The notes beneath the pieces are model-generated. The model was not told where the DNA came from, did not search any database, and worked only from the letters and a program-made list of their open reading frames with translations. The translations under genes and the position numbers were made by a program. From the NCBI GenBank assembly GCA_023375785.1, contig SZWC01001562.1, positions 12,225-76,224 of the forward strand: DNA of 64,000 nucleotides, written 5' to 3'. Shown one piece after another: positions 34,490 through 46,835 of the stretch. Position 1 is the stretch's first letter, and every line of letters starts with the position of its first letter. This DNA comes from Penium margaritaceum. Lineage: Eukaryota > Streptophyta > Zygnematophyceae > Desmidiales > Peniaceae.

Positions 34490-34640
34490 TGCGATGGCGG
34501 AGGTGGCCGATGGCCAGCCCATTGCTAGCCACCGGCTAGCAGAAAGCTGACAGACTGGATGGCCGGTGGCCAGTCAGGTGACCGGCTGGCCACCGGTTGG
34601 CCACCGGTCGGCCAGTTTCTTGATCCTAATTCAGCTGGTC
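34490..34640. repeat. Cluster of GGCCACCGG / CCGGTGGCC words
   Basis: A GC-rich patch repeating TGGCCACCGG and its reverse complement many times, with a perfect small hairpin GCTAGCC-ACC-GGCTAGC at 34524-34540. It can fold in many registers. It is not coding by any sign I can see. Confidence 0.75.
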
Positions 34641-35126
34641 GTTTGATCAGTGGCCAGGAGGCCGCAAGGCCTCGAGGATCAAGGCTGGTCGCCTTCATCC
34701 CTCAACCTCGCCCTCCCATCCTCGCCTCATTGAATGCGCAAGACAGGGGGAGAGGATGGGTGTGAGTGTGCATGAGAGCAAAGATGAATGTTCGAGCAGA
34801 ATTGCCAGACGTGCCGAGCATGCGACGATTTTGGGCTGACATGCCAGAAATAGAATAGAAGTTTGTTTAGTGCAAACTTCAACTTTTCTTATAGGAGAAC
34901 TCGTTCACAATCACCAGTTCAGGGTAATACACCCTTGCTTGGGACTAAAAACAAGGGATGAGGTGAAAATAGAAATGGGCCTTTGGAGACTTGGAACATT
35001 TGAGTCTCCCTATGTTACATCCCTGACTTACATGACTCCATAAACTCTGCCAGTGGACACTTGTGTCATCACATTATTGGCCCACCATGCGATGACCTTA
35101 GGAAAAAAAAACAACGATCGTCTGAG
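34641..35126. other. Unassigned spacer left of the composite gypsy region
   Basis: No gene or repeat is recognised. Confidence 0.45.
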
Positions 35127-35943
35127 GGCATTTTGGCCACCTATCCCAACCTCCGGCAATCCATTCCAGAAGGTTCCGACTATTTCAACCACTTTCCAAA
35201 AAGGTTGACAGAAGTGTCACGAATCACATCAATGTTTCGATATGACCTCCCTGATTCTTGAATTCAATGATTGACATTCAATGAAGTATGTGATTCTTGA
35301 TTTCAACTAGTTTTTGTTTTGTTTTGTTTTGGTATGAGTTATTTAGGTAATCCAATTGGATCAAATTGGTAGATTTTGAGACCCTTGTATTCAACAAAGT
35401 CATGTTAAAGATATTGTGCATGATGTTGATGTTTTATGTTCGTCAGTGATTCCTATGTTTCCCAAGCTATGTACATTAATGTCACTACTGTCTAGATATT
35501 CTACTGAAACATGTAGGAACTGATGCTATGTATATAAATAAGAGAATGTGTGAGGGAACATTGAATTTAACTATATGTGTGGCTTCTTGAATTCATCAAG
35601 CTAAATTTCCTACGGATTTCAACTAGGTTTCATAAAAATACATACAAATTCAAAAACCAGGGAGGTATTCGGTTGACTTCTCAACGGTGCTGAAAAAAAA
35701 ATCACCTTGAAGTAGCCACTCATGGTTCAACGATGTACGCGTCGCTCGGCTCAAGCACCGACTATCCAACATATGCCTCATTCTCATTCTTGTCATTGTA
35801 TGTATGTGCTCGACTCATTTGACACTTGTCATTAAAGTACACCTACTGCTTAATACAAATCATTCATTCGTCCCACTTTCTTAGATTTTCTATTGTCCTG
35901 CACCTCATCTCTGTGAACCACCTACGTTTCTCTCGACGGAACA
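35127..35943 (+). repeat. 5' LTR of gypsy element G1
   Basis: Starts TGAGGGCATTTTGGCC, shared with element C. It ends at GACGGAACA just before the primer-site remnant. The last 70 bases match the LTR of the inverted copy next to its primer site at 48900 (GTCCTGCACCT...GTGAACCAC). Confidence 0.68.
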
Positions 35944-35945
35944 CT

Positions 35946-35957
35946 TGGGATCAGATT
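35946..35957 (+). promoter_or_regulatory. Primer-binding site remnant of G1
   Basis: TGGGATCAGATT resembles the tRNA-Met site TGGTATCAGAGC and sits two bases after the LTR end. The sister copy has the perfect form at 48886-48897, which supports the call. Confidence 0.6.
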
Positions 35958-36058
35958 GCAGCGGCACTGGAGGGGCAACCGATGCATTAACTACATATCG
36001 ACAACCTTTCACAAGACTTTAGCGCATATCCACCATTCAGAAGATCGTAAACCTTGAG

Positions 36059-37300
36059 ATGACAACAATGAATGGAGCGAGCACACTCGGCAACAAGCAG
36101 CAGTCACCGATGAACATTATGGAAATAGAGGATCATCAGTACACAAACACCAATGTTTTTCAGACAAACCATACAACAGCAGCAACATTCGAGATGAATG
36201 AAATAGCACCGGCGAACCCAACCACCAACCCAGTGACAAACCCCTTGGGCTCGGCAAACCCTTTGCCTCTGCCACTGTCCGTCGGGTCGACACCTGGTGT
36301 AATAGGAGGCACAGACCACAGGCTCAAGTCAACAAAGACATGTACCAGAAGTTGTCGGGACTCGAGCGCCTCAACATCCATTTGCTCCAAAAACTCAACA
36401 CAGAACTGGAGGTCTTTCAGATTTAATGTGTGCACAAAGCAGTGCTCACTGAGAGACATCTCCAACTCTTGAGTGAATCCTAGATTTGACCGACACTCCC
36501 TGAGCCATACGATCCCAAAAACGCAGAGGGACCGACAGTCAAAATGTTACGGACAAGTTTGGAAGTGTATATCACCACTGCTGGTGTCAACCACAACAGA
36601 AACAAATTGATCTTACAACCTGGCTTTTACATGACACAACCTTGAGTTAGTGGTCCAATATAAAGACCATCCAACAGTAGTAGGAGACCGGCGGAGCCAG
36701 ATATACGACTCACGCAACAGCTCTCACATTGTTGACCACAAGCATACTACCTCTCGAGTAGATGAATCCAATGTGGCATGAATCCCCCACGCCATTTGAA
36801 ATGTAGAGAAACTTCATGCATGCTACACTCACCCATTTGGAAAGCTTAACAAGAATTCTGACGCCTACATCAGCAGTCCAGTATGGCAGATTATACATGG
36901 CGTTTTTGCAAAATCATCACAAGCAACGACCTCCCCACTGAAAAAACTCTATCTCTACTACAACAACAGCCTCAAGCAAGATGTTCCACAAGCAATCGCC
37001 ATGTTTGGCATCGAGGATGACCTTCCGTGAATTATTGTAGTAGTCAATTGCATGGCCAATGCCATCTACAATGCTTGGATGCAAGAATTCAATGGCTGGC
37101 GACCCCAAAGCCACAACTTTTATCATGTCAAAGGAAAGTTGCAATCGACTAGAACATTGTCCCTGATGGAGATTGACGCCGTCTATCAACGTCATCAACG
37201 ACTCTGTTGAAATTGCGAGAAGCCAGGTCATGTATCGCGTGACTGGTGGAAACAACATCAGGAGACTAAAAGGGGAGGAGTCACAGAGAAAACATGAGGA
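36059..37300 (+). pseudogene. Gypsy gag remnant (G1)
   Basis: The open stretch from 36059 (MTTMNGASTLGNKQQ) is rich in Asn, Thr and Pro, as gypsy gag N-termini often are. The zinc-knuckle-like NCEKPGHVSRDWW lies at about 37210-37250. The stretch between them is broken but aligns in part with element C. The start is the first Met after the leader. Confidence 0.7.
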
Positions 37301-38474
37301 GTCGGGAAACGGCAAAGGGCACGAGTAGACGGTGAGGCTCCTGTTCGGCCGGAAGATTCTGTGCTGACCGATCGCCTATCTAAGTGCCTCACATCGCTGC
37401 AGACAAGGGTGCTTGAGATAGCAAAGTTTGACGAGGGGTACGAGGATGACCAATCGGCGATACTACTACGAGGACAACCAAGGGGTTGTAAAAGTTAGAG
37501 AATGATACCGGCATGGAGAGGCTTCTCACAGATTCGTCATCAATGACATGGTTTGGAGGTTGGGTTTGGAGACCAAACTGGGCTTGTTCGAAGGGAAAAC
37601 CGTCGACGGATGATTGTAGGTTTGTCGACATTGCGAACCTCACTTACCGCATTTTATAGATCTGTGCAACATAACAGTGTGGAGAAATTTCCAAGTAAGA
37701 TCTAGAAAATCATTGTCACGCAAGATTTCTTGTACTGGCACAATCAACAAGTGGATTGGAGTAGCGGATCACTCTATGTCACCATCATTGGCCAGAAACG
37801 ACACATGCCTCTGGTTGAATGACCCACAACGTAGCGACGGTTACGCGAAGCAACAGAGGAGATTGAGCAACCACGATACTCCAACCGATATCTTTGGACG
37901 TGGCCAGAATATATCTGTAGCGTGAAGCTCAAGCGTGGCTAGTCCACATGGAGACCGGAGAAGTAGAAAAAATCATAGCTATTACAGCAAATACATTGGC
38001 CTCACACCTGAGACGTTCATAGCCGTACCGGAGGAGTTTGCATCACTCGTCAAGGAGTTTGAAGGGGTTTTCTCCAAGGAAATGCCCCAAGAATTACCTC
38101 CAAAGAAAAATGTCAATTATTAGATAGACCTAAAGCCAGAAAGAAGACCGGTGAAGAAAACCTATCGGATGAGCAATCATGAGCTGATAGAACTCAAGAA
38201 TCAGCTGGATGAGATGCGCAGCCAGGGATTCACTAGACCATTCACGTCACCATACGTGGCACCTTTCCTTTTTGTGAAGAAGAAAACCAGGGAGACACAG
38301 CTATGCGTAGACTACCGAGCATTGAACAACATCACCATCAAGAACCGCCATCCTCTTTTGCAAGAAGATGCACTTTCCGACTTACTCTATGGGACCTGAA
38401 TTTTTTACAGCTCAACCTGCGCAGCAACTATCATCAGATCTGTATATCTAATAAGGATGTCAAGAAGCCAGCCA
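37301..38474 (+). pseudogene. Gypsy protease and RT N-terminal half (G1, left part)
   Basis: 37390-37900 is the protease region by position and by match to the inverted copy (48128-48540). 37935-38123 is the connection to RT. 38151-38399 has the clear RT start: YRMSNHELIELKNQLDEMRSQGFTRPFTSPYVAPFLFVKKK, then LCVDYRALNNITIKNRHPL. The segment stops at 38474, where another gypsy element is inserted. Confidence 0.88.
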
Positions 38475-39265
38475 TGAGAATATTTGCTCTCTAGAAATTA
38501 AGCCTTCGTGTACGAAGAGCACAGTCGCAGCAGAAAGATAGACTTGGAGATAGTCTGGAAGCCATAATTGAAGAACACAGATTATGACAGGCTTATTACA
38601 GTTAACAGAGTAGAGGGTGTTTAAAATTGTCGGCTGGCTAGTTTTGGCACTAGCCCACTGCTTTCCTAGCTTGCTATAAGAAGCAACTTGTACTTGAACC
38701 TGGTGTCCTACTTGCACCTAATGGATAGTACAAAAAGTCTGTATCCGTCGATCAATCCAGATCGATGGTCTGTCTTCATGCCTGTGCTCCTGCGCAATAG
38801 ACGCGTACATCTTTGACGGGCCGCCGCATTCACTCGACACCTCTTGGAGGTAGGTACGATCGTCTTGTTGTGCATGCCACCGGTGTTACTCTGAACATTA
38901 CATGGTCGCAGTCACCGGAATTGATGCCTCAATTGACCGCGTCCGATGCAGGGAGTTCTCCGGCATGACCCCTCTTGACAGGTGGTGTACTTGATACGCC
39001 ACTCGCCAAGCCCTCTAGCATCACACTTGAGTTACATAGTCGGAATGCTGCTGTAAGAAAACAAGCAAAACATGTCCCTGGTGTATGGAGCAAGCTGTTC
39101 TCATTTGGTTGCTCGCAACTCCTCCTCCTCTCTCTCCACATCTGCGGTCGAGCGGAGTCGAGCTCGATCGTGAGCCAAATTTCCAAAAATTGGAAAAGGC
39201 CCGTTTTCCCTCGAAACTCGGACGAGGCTCCGAATGTGCCATTAAAATAGGGGCACCTTGTTACA
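38475..39265 (-). repeat. 3' LTR of nested gypsy G3
   Basis: Colinear with 43973-44760: shared AGAGCACAGTCGCAGCA near 38518, CACTTGCACCTAATGGATAGT-like patch near 38713 and CTTGTTACA end. Starts TGAGAATATTTG. Confidence 0.88.
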
Positions 39266-42200
39266 TTCACCCTCTCCGTCAGGAGCGCGATGTCCCGGCG
39301 CACCTGGGATACTCTTGGAGAACATTTTTGGTACTCCCAAAATTGAAGTTGGCCTCTGGTTCCCATGGATTTTGTGCTGATGTGTACCCATTTCAGTACA
39401 CAAGAAACTCCTGCTGATGTCCAATCTAGCAGTCTACTAGACTCCTCTCCACCTCAAACTCCACACTTCCTTCAACCTAGGCAGTGAGATTTGGAGATGT
39501 ACCGCAACCATAAAAGAAGGTGTTGGGGTTGCGATAGGCACAAAGCAAGGAGATGTGAAACACTGGATGGATGGTGTAGTGGGTCAGTAGCTCCAGCTTT
39601 TACGACACGGCCAACTGCTCCAAAATGTGGAACGAACCCACCCATCACGGCTTGAGCTTCGGGATCCCAACTCCTATCAGCTGCATGTTGGCAGATTTGA
39701 GCATCACATGATCGCACACTTGAAAAACCTCCACAAATCAATACCTATCAGCCTGTTTCTTCTGCTACTTCTGTACCTTCAACAACCATTGCCGCACCAC
39801 GTCCCATGTGGTGGAAACATTATTAGCAATCTGTTGCAGAGTCGGAATAGATGTTTTTGTACCAAGGGTGGTTGGGCACTGTGGTTGGTGGCCATAAACC
39901 ATCTTGAATAGTGACTTCCCTGTTGATGCTGATACCGCTGAGTTGTAAGAAAACTCTGCCACTCTGAACTTCTCCTCCCAACCCTCTCCATCCAATGGGA
40001 TCATGTTGTGTAGTAGCTACAAAAATATATGGTTTGTGCACTCCGTGTGTCCATCACTTTGTGGGTGGCATGCTCCACCGTGTCCAGCTTTTCCATAAAA
40101 TCTCTCCAAAATTACGAAGTGAAACGCGGATCACGACTTGAGACCACTAACTGCGGCACTCCATGCAGCTTGATGACATGACTGAGGAGGAGTTGAGCAG
40201 TCCTAGCAGCCGTGATGCTCGGAACATGCAATGAAGTGTGCCATCTTGAAGAACCAGTCTACCACCACCAACACCGTATTTTTACCCTGCAGTGTCACAG
40301 AAAACTAGTTGATGAAGTCAAACAAGATGTATATCCATGGCCTCTTAGGATCAGGCAATGGTTGCAGCTCCCTTAGTGGCTTGGTCCTCCGAGCCTTGAT
40401 GCGTTGGACACGTATTACAACTGCTCACAAACCTCGTACAGTTAGTCACCATTGAATACACCAGTATTGGCATGCCAAGGCTTTGAGCGTCTTGTCGAAG
40501 CCAAAGTGAACCGAGTATTGGGTTTCATGCACCTCTTCCAGAAACAACTACTTCAATGGTGCATAGTCCGGCACGACAATCTTCCTCTCCTGTCTTCTTT
40601 GCCAATACATCCCATCCCATATTACGTCTTTAAGTGCACCACTCGTGAACTCCCCGTCCACGCCATAGCTATGCTTGAATAGGCTATGCATGACTGGATA
40701 TCCCATAAGTATGAGATAATATTGAGGCCAAAGTCTGCCTTCCTCGACACAGGATCTACCGGATTCACCTTGTCAGCCTTGTACTGAATTTCGTAGTAGA
40801 AATTTCCTTCCGATTACTCCATCCAAAGAGTTCGTCTGCGACTGAGGTTTGGTTACAGCTTTAGGTACTTCAGAGTGTAATGATCCATGGAAACCACACA
40901 ATGCCATGACCTGAGGTAGTACCTCCAGTGCTTGAGGCAATAGATCACAGCCAACACCTCCTTTTCATGGATTACAAAGTTTATCTCCACACCTTCATGT
41001 TTGCAACATGTGTAGATAATCGGCTCTGACCCCTTTCCATGATCCTACATTAGAATTGTCCCAAGGGCCTAGTCACTTGTGTCATTCGCCATGACATACT
41101 AATTGGATGAATCTAGATGCACCAAAACCAAAACATCACACATTGCAAAATTGAGTTCCTCAAAGCTCGTTTGCTCCTTCTTGCCCCATTCCCACCGGTG
41201 ATCCTTCCTCAGCAGTAGTGTCAGCAGTGCACCCTTCTCTGCGTATCATCGAGTGAACTTTTGGTAGTAGTTGACAAATCCAAGGAAGACTTGGATGTCA
41301 TGTACACAATTTGGTATCGACCACTTTTTTACTGTTTCTACCTTCTTTGAATCCATGCTGAGACCCTTGCCACTCACAATGTATCCAAGGAACTCTACCT
41401 CCGTCTTCTTGAAATCACACTTGGAGAGCTTGGCTTACAACTTCTCTCTCCAGAGAATATCCAGCACATGTCAAAGATATTGCTGATGCTCTTCTAGAGT
41501 TTGGAAGAAAAAGAGGATGTCGTCAAGAACCACCACCAGAAACTGGTCTAAATGAGGATGGAAGATCCTCTTCTTAAGACTCACAAACGTTTAAAGAGTA
41601 TTGGTCAACCCAAATGGCATCATGAGATGTTCAAAATGACCGTACCATGTCCAAAACACCGTCTTCTCCACATCATTATTCACAATCCAGATGTGATGGT
41701 ATCCCAATCGCAAGTAAATCTTGCTGAAGTATTGCGCTCTCCAAAGCTGGTCAGATAGCTCCTCGACCCTTGGCCATGGATACTAGTTCTTGATGGTTAC
41801 GTTGTTTAGTACTGCATATGACAAATCCCAGCTCCATCATCTCATTCAGAAATTTCTTCAGCTCAACGAGATCACTGTTGCTCATGTAATACACACGATG
41901 CATCGTTGGATTTGCTCCTGAAACAAGCTCAATCTGGTGCTCAATGTCCCACTTTGGTGGTAAATCTAATGGAATATCAGCAAGATACACACTACTATAG
42001 CCGTCTAACACTGCCTTGATGCCTTCCGACAACTTCGTTGTTAGCGCTTTCTGTTAATCTCCTTCTTGTTGCTTTCGCTCTACAGCCAACACTTCCACCT
42101 CTTTACCAGCTTCTTTCTTCCACACCCACACAAGGTACACTTGGTCCCCCTTACGCTGATAGTGCTTTATCTGTACGTAACTCAATTGTAGCACCTTGCC

Positions 42201-42560
42201 TGCCTTGGAGTCCTTCTCCTCAACCCACAGTGGCAAAAGAACCTGCTCTCTGTTTTTCTTCACCTTCATTTGGCTGTGCATCCAATCCACAACAGGATTC
42301 CACCGCTGCCAGTGACATCCCAAAATGGCATCGTAGGGGTTCATCAGGCACGTGCCAAAGTTCACCTCGAACAATAGCTTGCCCATAAATCATCAAGGGC
42401 ATCAGAGACAACCCGCAGTCCAGCTCTCCTTCTACCAACTTGGCCTTAGTTGCCTTCCCACGTAGCCGTGCAAGTCCTAGCCTTCACATGAGCTCGTTGC
42501 TGAAGAACAAGTGCGACCCACAATCTAGCAATGCTTTTATCTGTCAGCATGTTTTGCATT
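39266..42560 (-). pseudogene. Gypsy pol remnant (G3)
   Basis: From right to left: about 42485-42540, the aspartic protease site ALLDCGSHLFFSNELM; 42054-42386, the protease end (YDAILGCHWQRWNPVVDW); 41751-42032, the start of RT (LDLPPKWDIEHQIELVSGANPTMHRVYYMSNSDLVELKKFLNEMMELGFV); about 41300-41750, RT catalytic region; about 40800-41290, RNase H; 39765-40500, integrase, ending with EEKFRVAEFSYNSAVSASTGKSLFKMVYGHQP. All are in gypsy order. Heavily interrupted. Confidence 0.87.
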
Positions 42561-42579
42561 CCTTGTCGTCCGCATAACT

Positions 42580-43640
42580 AGCCAATGGGATTTTGGATTT
42601 CAGGTGGAAGCAGAATGCTCCCGCTCCATTTGCTTCATAGTAATATGAAGCAAATGCTCCCTTGTTGTGAGAGGACTTCCATTGCTGGTGTTTCCTCATG
42701 CAAACGAAGCTTTCTCAGCAGTTGGCTTTCCGCCACTCACTACTGGTTGCCATTTCCTTACTTCTTCTTCTTGCAGTCCTTGTGGTACGCAGGCTTTCCG
42801 TAGGTAAAGCAATTCCCACCATGCGAATTAATCTGCTGTTGGCCTCCATGGGAGCAGTTTGTTGGTGCTATAAGTGACGCCAATAAATCTCTTATTTCTC
42901 ATGGAAACCCCTACAATGGTAGCGTAGTGCATCAACATGCTCATTAGTGGCCACCATTTCCCAGAACTCTGTGATTCCACTTAGTGCCAGTGTGTGCTGA
43001 ATTTCCACCTTCAATCCATTGTATTACTTGTCCGCCATCTCCGGCTCGCTCATGTCATTTATCTGTAGCACAACGCCAAGAATCGACGCGTGTACTCCTG
43101 GACTGAGCCAATCTACTTTAGCTACTTTAGCGTGTTGCGTGCGACCATGGAGGAATTCACGTGATCAAATCAATCTCTCATGCCTTGCTCAAACTGCTCC
43201 CATGTTGTCGGCACTTTAGCATGCCCCATGCCTGGCTACCACAATATAGCATATTGCACAACTACGTTTCCACCTCCACCTCAAGTGGCCAGCATATTCA
43301 GCTGCGTCCACCACTCCAATGCTGCTCCACGTAGTAGTGTCACTCCGAATGACACACATACAGCATCGTCCTCTGAAGGGTGACCCAGAGGCCCAAAGTA
43401 GTTGTTCATGGCGAACAACCAGGTCCGTACGCTCGCACCCTTGATTAAGGGATTGAACGGTTTCAAATACTTTGGCTTTGGTCTTGGCGGAATCCTTGAC
43501 CAGGCCACCCGAACCTTTCTAGTGTCTCCTCCATCTTGTAGGTCAGTCATCTGCCGTTGGCCCGCTTGTTCTCAAACTTCAGAGCTCCCAGCTGCTCTAC
43601 AATATGGTGCAATGCCTGTTCCATGACCATTGTATGATTC
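42580..43640 (-). pseudogene. Gypsy gag remnant (G3)
   Basis: 43281-43550 reads LIKGASVRTWLFAMNNYFGPLGHPSEDDAVCVSFGVTLLRGAALEWWTQ, a typical Ty3/gypsy capsid (retrotrans_gag) segment with the AxxWW landmark. The lower-coordinate part should hold the nucleocapsid; I see no secure zinc knuckle. Confidence 0.8.
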
Positions 43641-43960
43641 TTAGTCATTTTAGGTCCTAGAAACAATATGGCAGTGATTCAGCAACAATCAAACAAATTA
43701 CGGCAATAAATTGGTACATCAAGATGAAGTATGACAACTTTGAAGTGCATGGGCGTCAACTGTTCCCTTCCACACGAACACTGTAGGCCGTGTGGACCCT
43801 TTGGAAAATTGAGAAAAACTTCCAGAGGTTGGCTCATACGTTGGCTTCGAAGTCTGGTCCAACAGTCTCCCTCTTGTTCACCCATTGTCCGACGTAGTCC
43901 GTGCCTTCGGCTTGTTGAAGTCAACTGAGATTCAGTGCTTGTGTCCAATGAGTGACTCTA

Positions 43961-43972
43961 GCTCTGATACCA
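43961..43972 (-). promoter_or_regulatory. Primer-binding site (tRNA-Met) of G3
   Basis: Minus-strand TGGTATCAGAGC directly next to the LTR edge at 43973. Confidence 0.9.
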
Positions 43973-44760
43973 GCTATAAGATTGTTTCCTCGGTGGACAT
44001 TAAGCCCTAGTGTGTGGAGAGCACAGTCGCAGCAAAAAGAAAGACTTGGAGATATTTTAGAAGACATAATTGAAAAACACAGGCTATGAAAAGTTTTTTA
44101 CAATGAACACAATAGAGGGTATTTGTACTGTTTGGCCGGCTAGTCCTGACACTAGCCTACTGCTCTTGTAGCTTGCTACAGCAAGCTACTTGCACCTGAA
44201 CCTGGTGCCCTACTTGCACCTAATGGATAGTGCGAGAATTCTGTGTCCGTCAATCAATCCAAAGGGACGGTCCGTCTTCATCCTTGTGCTATCACACAAT
44301 GGACGCGCGCATCTTTGATGGACTGTTGCGTTCACTCGACATCTCTCAGCGGTGGTTATGGTCTTCCTACTGTGCACGCCACCATTGGTATTGCAACCGT
44401 TGCACAGTCGCAGCCACCAGAATTACTGCCACGATTGACTGTGTCCGGTGCCGGGAGTTCTCCAGCGCGATCCCTTCCGGCGGGTGGCGTAATCGATACG
44501 CCACTCACCAAGTGCTCGAGCGTCATACCCGAGCTGCAGAGTCGGAACGTTATTGTGAAGTATGAAGAAAAATACATCCCTGCCGTGTGGAGCACACCGT
44601 GCTTGTTTGCTTGCTCATCACTCCTCCTCCTTGCTCCCCACATCATCGGTCGAGTGGAGTCGAGCTCAACTGCATGCTGAATTTCCAGAGATCGGAATAA
44701 GGTCCGTATTCCCACAAAACGTGGAAGAGAGAACAAAAAAGAAAGGGGAAGTTTGTTACA
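43973..44760 (-). repeat. 5' LTR of nested gypsy G3
   Basis: 788 bp, partner of 38475-39265, ending GTTTGTTACA. After its right edge the G1 reverse transcriptase sequence resumes. Confidence 0.88.
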
Positions 44761-46500
44761 CCAATGTTTTGTACCAGATACGGACACTTCAAGTTTACGG
44801 TCGTGTTGTTTGGACTCACAGGCATGCCCGCAATATTCTTGGTGGGATGATTAACATATTCCGCCCATACCTTGACAACTTTGTCATCGCACACCTCGAC
44901 AACATTTTGGTGTACAGTCGTACCCTGGAGGAGCACAATGGACATCTTCGAAAACCTCTTGGTATTCTTCAAAGAGATTTTTTTTGGAAAAATCTAGAAG
45001 TGAAAGTTCGGTTCCCGTTCCAACAAGTTTTTGTGCCACATCATCAATGGCAGACAGATCACCATGGACACAAAAAAGGTGGAGGCAGTTGCTGATTGGA
45101 GGACACCAACAAATGTTTGTGACGTCAGATTATTTATGGGTTTCTATAACTACTATCATCAGTTTGTAAAGGATTACGCTCAAGTTTCATCTCTTTGGAG
45201 TGAACTCGAGCTCGACATAAGGAATCTCGAGCGTAATCCTCATGTCGAGCTTCGATTAAGCCATCGAGCATCGACTTGGAAAAAATCATCCATCAGATTC
45301 TCTACAACCAGATCTAATGGCAGAGATTTGCACGCTACTCATTGAATGAGAACCGTAACTTACGAGGCTATTCGTAAGGGGTTATGAGAGGTTTGGTGGA
45401 TACGACAAGACAAGGTTTTAGTTCGACACCCCTACTGGCGACGGCGGTTCACTTGCCAGGTCGTTGTTCCACCGAACAAGGTGTTACAATGGATGCTATT
45501 GGAGGAATACCATGACACCGGTCCACGTGGACACTTTGGCGAGGACAAGACGCTGAGAAGCTGACAAAATACTACTGGTGGGACAAGATGCAGACCGATG
45601 TGTCAGCCTTTTGCGAATTTTACAACACCTGTCAGATACAAGAAAAATCTCATCACACGAGGCCACCAGGTCTACTCCAACAACTCCCTCTTCCGAAAGA
45701 GCTGTGGGTCGACATCAGCATGGACTTTTTGAAAGAATAACCCGCCAACCCTAAGGGATATGACGCCGTCCTTGTGTTGGTGGACACATTTATAGAGCGT
45801 CACACTTTATCCCAACAACAACCACTGTCACTGCAGAAAGAATAGCACAAATGTTTCCAAACAAGATCGTATGACTGCAGGACGGGCCACGTACCATCAT
45901 TTGCAACAGAGATGGCCACTTCACTGACATTTTTGGCACCAATTGATGACGCATTACGGTGTTGGAATCAAGCTATTAACAGCGTTCCAACCTCAAACCG
46001 ACGGGTAAATGGAGTAGACCAACCTAATGCTCAAATAACTTCTCCGTACATTATGTGAGCCGCATGACATGGATTGGGCAGCCAACAGATGACCGCCAAA
46101 GTTGCATACAATTCTGCCACTTCCACCGCATCGGGGAAAACACCGTTCAAAGTGGTCTACGACAAACTCCCCACTACATCGATAGGATTACATAGTCAAT
46201 ATACACCATAAGAATTTCTCCAGCTTCTAGGAGGAATCGCGACAGACCCTTGCAAAGACACAAGCAACTATGAAGCGAGCGGCTAACCAACATCACAACG
46301 ATGACTTGTTTAGCGCTCACGACTGCGTCCTTGTTAGCTTGGCAAACATCAAACTGCGAGAACAGGACTTTGTAAAGCTCAAGCCCCACTGGTTGGAACC
46401 GTTTAGGATTGGAAGGATGCAAACCCCTGTCGTTGCTTGACTTTGCCTGTCCGAAAGCATGGCGATCGAGCCTGTCTTCCACATCAGCAAAGTCAAGCAC
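44761..46500 (+). pseudogene. Gypsy RT second half, RNase H and integrase (G1, right part)
   Basis: 44761-45180 has the later RT landmarks, including FRPYLDNFVIAHLDNILVYSRTLEEH (catalytic box region) and a FMGFYNYYHQFVKDYAQ stretch of the RT thumb/connection. 45181-45360 is the weak RNase H part. 45480-46170 is integrase: LLEEYHDTGPRGHFGEDKT, a CxxC-type zinc-binding region, and the core ending FKVVYDKLP. The order and motifs are those of Ty3/gypsy; many interruptions. Confidence 0.86.
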
Positions 46501-46515
46501 TACTAAAATCCCAGC

Positions 46516-46725
46516 ATGAACTTCCCTAGTAAAAGGGTCACACTCCCGTCTCTTGTTCAAGTGGAAGGGGATATGGAGTACATGATTGAAGATATCCTCA
46601 AAAATAAACACAGTGGGAAAATGACAACACAGCTGGTCGAGTGGCACAGCTACGAATTTGCACATAATAGCTGTGAGCCCTACAACAACCTTCGCAATGT
46701 CGATCATATGATCGGCGGCTATTAA
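46516..46725 (+). pseudogene. Chromodomain-like C-terminus of G1 integrase
   Basis: MEYMIEDILKNKHSGKMTTQLVEWHSYEFAHNSCEPYNNL fits the chromodomain pattern: an aromatic-hydrophobic start, a VEW core strand and a WEP-like turn before the final helix. In chromoviruses such a domain follows integrase and steers integration to marked chromatin. The inverted copy shows the same start (TEYMIQDII) at about 47000. Confidence 0.75.
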
Positions 46726-46736
46726 TGTCATTACCG

Positions 46737-46835
46737 ACCTACATAAGCTAACGCGTCAAACATCGTGGCTACAAGGAGGAAGGTGTCTTAGCCCCCTTAA
46801 AGCCGCAACGTCGTGATGCGATAGCATACGTAGGT
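46737..46835. repeat. Imperfect palindrome at the tail-to-tail gypsy junction
   Basis: It begins ACCTACATAAGCTAACGCGTC and ends GACGTAT...GTAGGT-like in reverse complement. The centre lies near 46786 in CAAGGAGGAAGGTGTC. Both arms match the 3' untranslated end of the same gypsy family, one from each side. There is no LTR between them. Confidence 0.8.

Larger units (their letters stand above)
38475..44760 (-). mobile_element. Nested Ty3/gypsy retrotransposon (element G3)
   Basis: A complete 6.3-kb minus-strand gypsy element lying inside the RT of G1. Its LTRs, 38475-39265 and 43973-44760, are both about 790 bp and differ at about one base in five by eye. A perfect tRNA-Met primer site adjoins the right LTR. 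Gag, protease, RT, RNase H and integrase remnants lie between in gypsy order. The five flanking bases on each side match only partly, so the target duplication has decayed. Broken at more than ten points. It must be younger than G1, which it interrupts. Confidence 0.9.
35127..46786 (+). mobile_element. Chromovirus-like Ty3/gypsy fossil split by another gypsy (element G1)
   Basis: A plus-strand gypsy element: 5' LTR (35127-35943), primer-site remnant, gag, protease, RT, RNase H, integrase and a chromodomain-like C-terminus. RT before integrase identifies Ty3/gypsy; the chromodomain points to the chromovirus branch. Its RT is interrupted by the complete element 38475-44760. The 3' end runs into an inverted copy of the same family at about 46786 and no 3' LTR is seen. 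Well over ten breaks; old. Confidence 0.85.

Noticed and set aside
46174-46731. 185-codon open frame on the minus strand
   Set aside because: It is antisense to the integrase end and chromodomain of the plus-strand gypsy G1, and its translation fits no family.
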